DNA of 64,000 bases, from contig UQOT01000003.1 in NCBI GenBank assembly GCA_900542675.1, positions 1 to 64,000 on the forward strand, written 5' to 3'. Source of the stretch: an uncultured Eubacteriales bacterium. Lineage in GTDB: Bacteria; Bacillota; Clostridia; Monoglobales; Monoglobaceae. Under the pieces are notes generated by a model that saw only the letters and a program-made list of their open reading frames with translations, ran no database searches and had not been told where the DNA came from. Shown in pieces: positions 63,079 through 64,000 of the stretch (position 1 is its first letter; each line of letters begins with the position of its first letter). Both the position numbers and the translations under genes were made by a program.

Positions 63079-63199
63079 AACTTAAATTCTCCTTTCGGTT
63101 GTGTTCTTATTAAGCGTTTTGAAAGCGAGCAAACCCGCTTTCTTTTTGTTATTATACCCCACTAATCAAAAAATTTCAAGTAATTTTTTGTAGAATAGC

Positions 63200-63751
63200 T
63201 TATTGTTTAAGTTCTGCGTTTACGTCGTCAATAGCACGGTTCCACATATCTTTTGAAATCTGCGCCGCCTGAGCGTATTCTGTGCTTTTGGACGTGAACT
63301 GCGAGAAGTCGCCGGCGTCTGCCGCTTCAATTCTTGGGTTCATACCGTCAAGAATTTTATAGAAAGTCGCGACCGTAGTCACGAGAGCCTTGTGCTGCTC
63401 TGTAAGCTCGCTCGGACAGAACATTTCGGCGGAGCTGACCTCGTTGTACCAGTGCTCGCACTTTTCGTGATCAGCCTCGAAATTCGTTTTCCACTCGGAA
63501 AAGTTTGACGCATTAAGCGTACCTACCGCGTTTAACAGCTTGGGCAGCTCGTTTTCGACAAACGGAGTAACCTCGGAGCTAAATGATTCTATATAGTTTT
63601 TGTACTGCTCCGGATACTGATTGCCGAGCGAGTTTGCCGCCGACTGTGAAGTATTTTTTTCCCCCGGTTTTCCACAGCTTGAGCAAATGGTTACCGCAAG
63701 CGCAGCCGCCGCAGTGAGTGAGATTATGCGTTTTAACGTCGTATTTTTCAT
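63200..63751 (-). CDS. Putative lipoprotein of unknown function
   Basis: A 183-residue exported protein. The signal peptide (KNTTLKRIISLTAAAALAVTICSSC) ends in a lipobox-like ICSSC with Cys27 as probable lipid site. The rest is helical and polar without recognised motifs. Start follows AGGAGGATAAT. Confidence 0.75.
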   Translation of the reverse strand: MKNTTLKRIISLTAAAALAVTICSSCGKPGEKNTSQSAANSLGNQYPEQYKNYIESFSSEVTPFVENELPKLLNAVGTLNASNFSEWKTNFEADHEKCEHWYNEVSSAEMFCPSELTEQHKALVTTVATFYKILDGMNPRIEAADAGDFSQFTSKSTEYAQAAQISKDMWNRAIDDVNAELKQ

Positions 63752-63770
63752 AGTATTATCCTCCTAAAAG

Positions 63771-64000
63771 TTATTCGTATTCTCTGTGCCGTTTAACCAC
63801 AATTCTGACGCTTGTCTTTATAAAATACCACAGCAGCCAGAACAGGATTGAAACGATATATGTTGCCGCCACAACCCATATAAAACGGCTTATGACGCTC
63901 GTGATGCCGCGCTCGGCGAGCAGAAAGTCGTTGAGCCATATCACGATTAGACAGTGCGATAGGTATATATTGTAGCTTTCGGCGTCAAGCGCTTTGGTGA
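63771..64000 (-). CDS. Acyltransferase 3 family protein, C-terminal part
   Basis: The frame runs off the window end (5' part missing). The visible ~75 residues contain AESYNIYLSHCLIVIWL and a last transmembrane segment (FIWVVAATYIVSILFWLLWYF) with a basic tail, matching the C-terminus of membrane acyltransferase-3 enzymes that acylate sugars or cell-surface polymers. Confidence 0.7.
   Translation of the reverse strand, partial: TKALDAESYNIYLSHCLIVIWLNDFLLAERGITSVISRFIWVVAATYIVSILFWLLWYFIKTSVRIVVKRHREYE

Noticed and set aside
1..64000. CRISPR array
   Set aside because: No regularly spaced direct repeats with unique spacers and no cas genes were seen.

Overview
The window looks like the chromosome of an anaerobic, low-to-mid GC Firmicute of class Clostridia, probably a gut-type lineage. 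Supporting signs are the [FeFe]-hydrogenase maturase HydG with its TM1266-type regulator, a split transketolase, the GGGtGRT/NifU-like pair, Mini-RNase III next to cysS, and many clostridial small Cys-rich proteins. Genus cannot be fixed from sequence reading alone.

Layout. 0-11.7 kb: carB; a PurF paralog whose glutaminase site is gone; a Na/Pi cotransporter; a secreted protein; and an ABC exporter with a two-component system. 11.7-18.3 kb: two small Cys-rich or DUF4474-type genes flank an AT-rich block (about 12.07-16.24 kb) bounded by a ~34-bp inverted repeat. That block holds a mini-IS remnant, an MBL-like protein and a flavoprotein/macrodomain/SirTM-sirtuin operon with a divergent HxlR regulator. 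The same ~33-bp promoter/operator block precedes the operon and the MBL gene, so they look like one regulon. 18.3-34 kb: hydG locus behind a terminator-bearing leader, tRNA-Asn, transketolase, ferritin, a structured small RNA, the GGGtGRT pair, tandem XRE regulators, probable spore-related proteins, an M20 peptidase, a Toprim protein and a TrmA/RlmD methyltransferase. 34-36.7 kb: an unrecognised two-gene module and a decayed IS256-family element.

36.76-48.67 kb: an 11.9-kb integrative mobilizable element inserted at the 3' end of guaA, bounded by 12-bp direct repeats. It has a repressor, excisionase, tyrosine integrase, MobC-like protein, RepA-like ATPase, MobV relaxase, TnpV-like protein and a four-gene defence cargo: two adenine methylases, an AlwI-family restriction enzyme and an AIPR-family abortive-infection protein. 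The cargo reads as one operon.

48.65-64 kb: housekeeping genes. These are guaA, purF and purC (purine synthesis), cysE-cysS-mrnC, a YitT transporter-like protein, RNase P RNA, serA-serC, a HAD phosphatase behind a hairpin-rich leader, a dGTPase-like HD hydrolase, rpmF with a YceD-family gene, a DUF1858 protein, a lipoprotein and the end of an acyltransferase. Two families of short palindromic repeats are scattered between genes, often in terminator position.

All functional calls rest on recognised motifs and context; no database search was possible.
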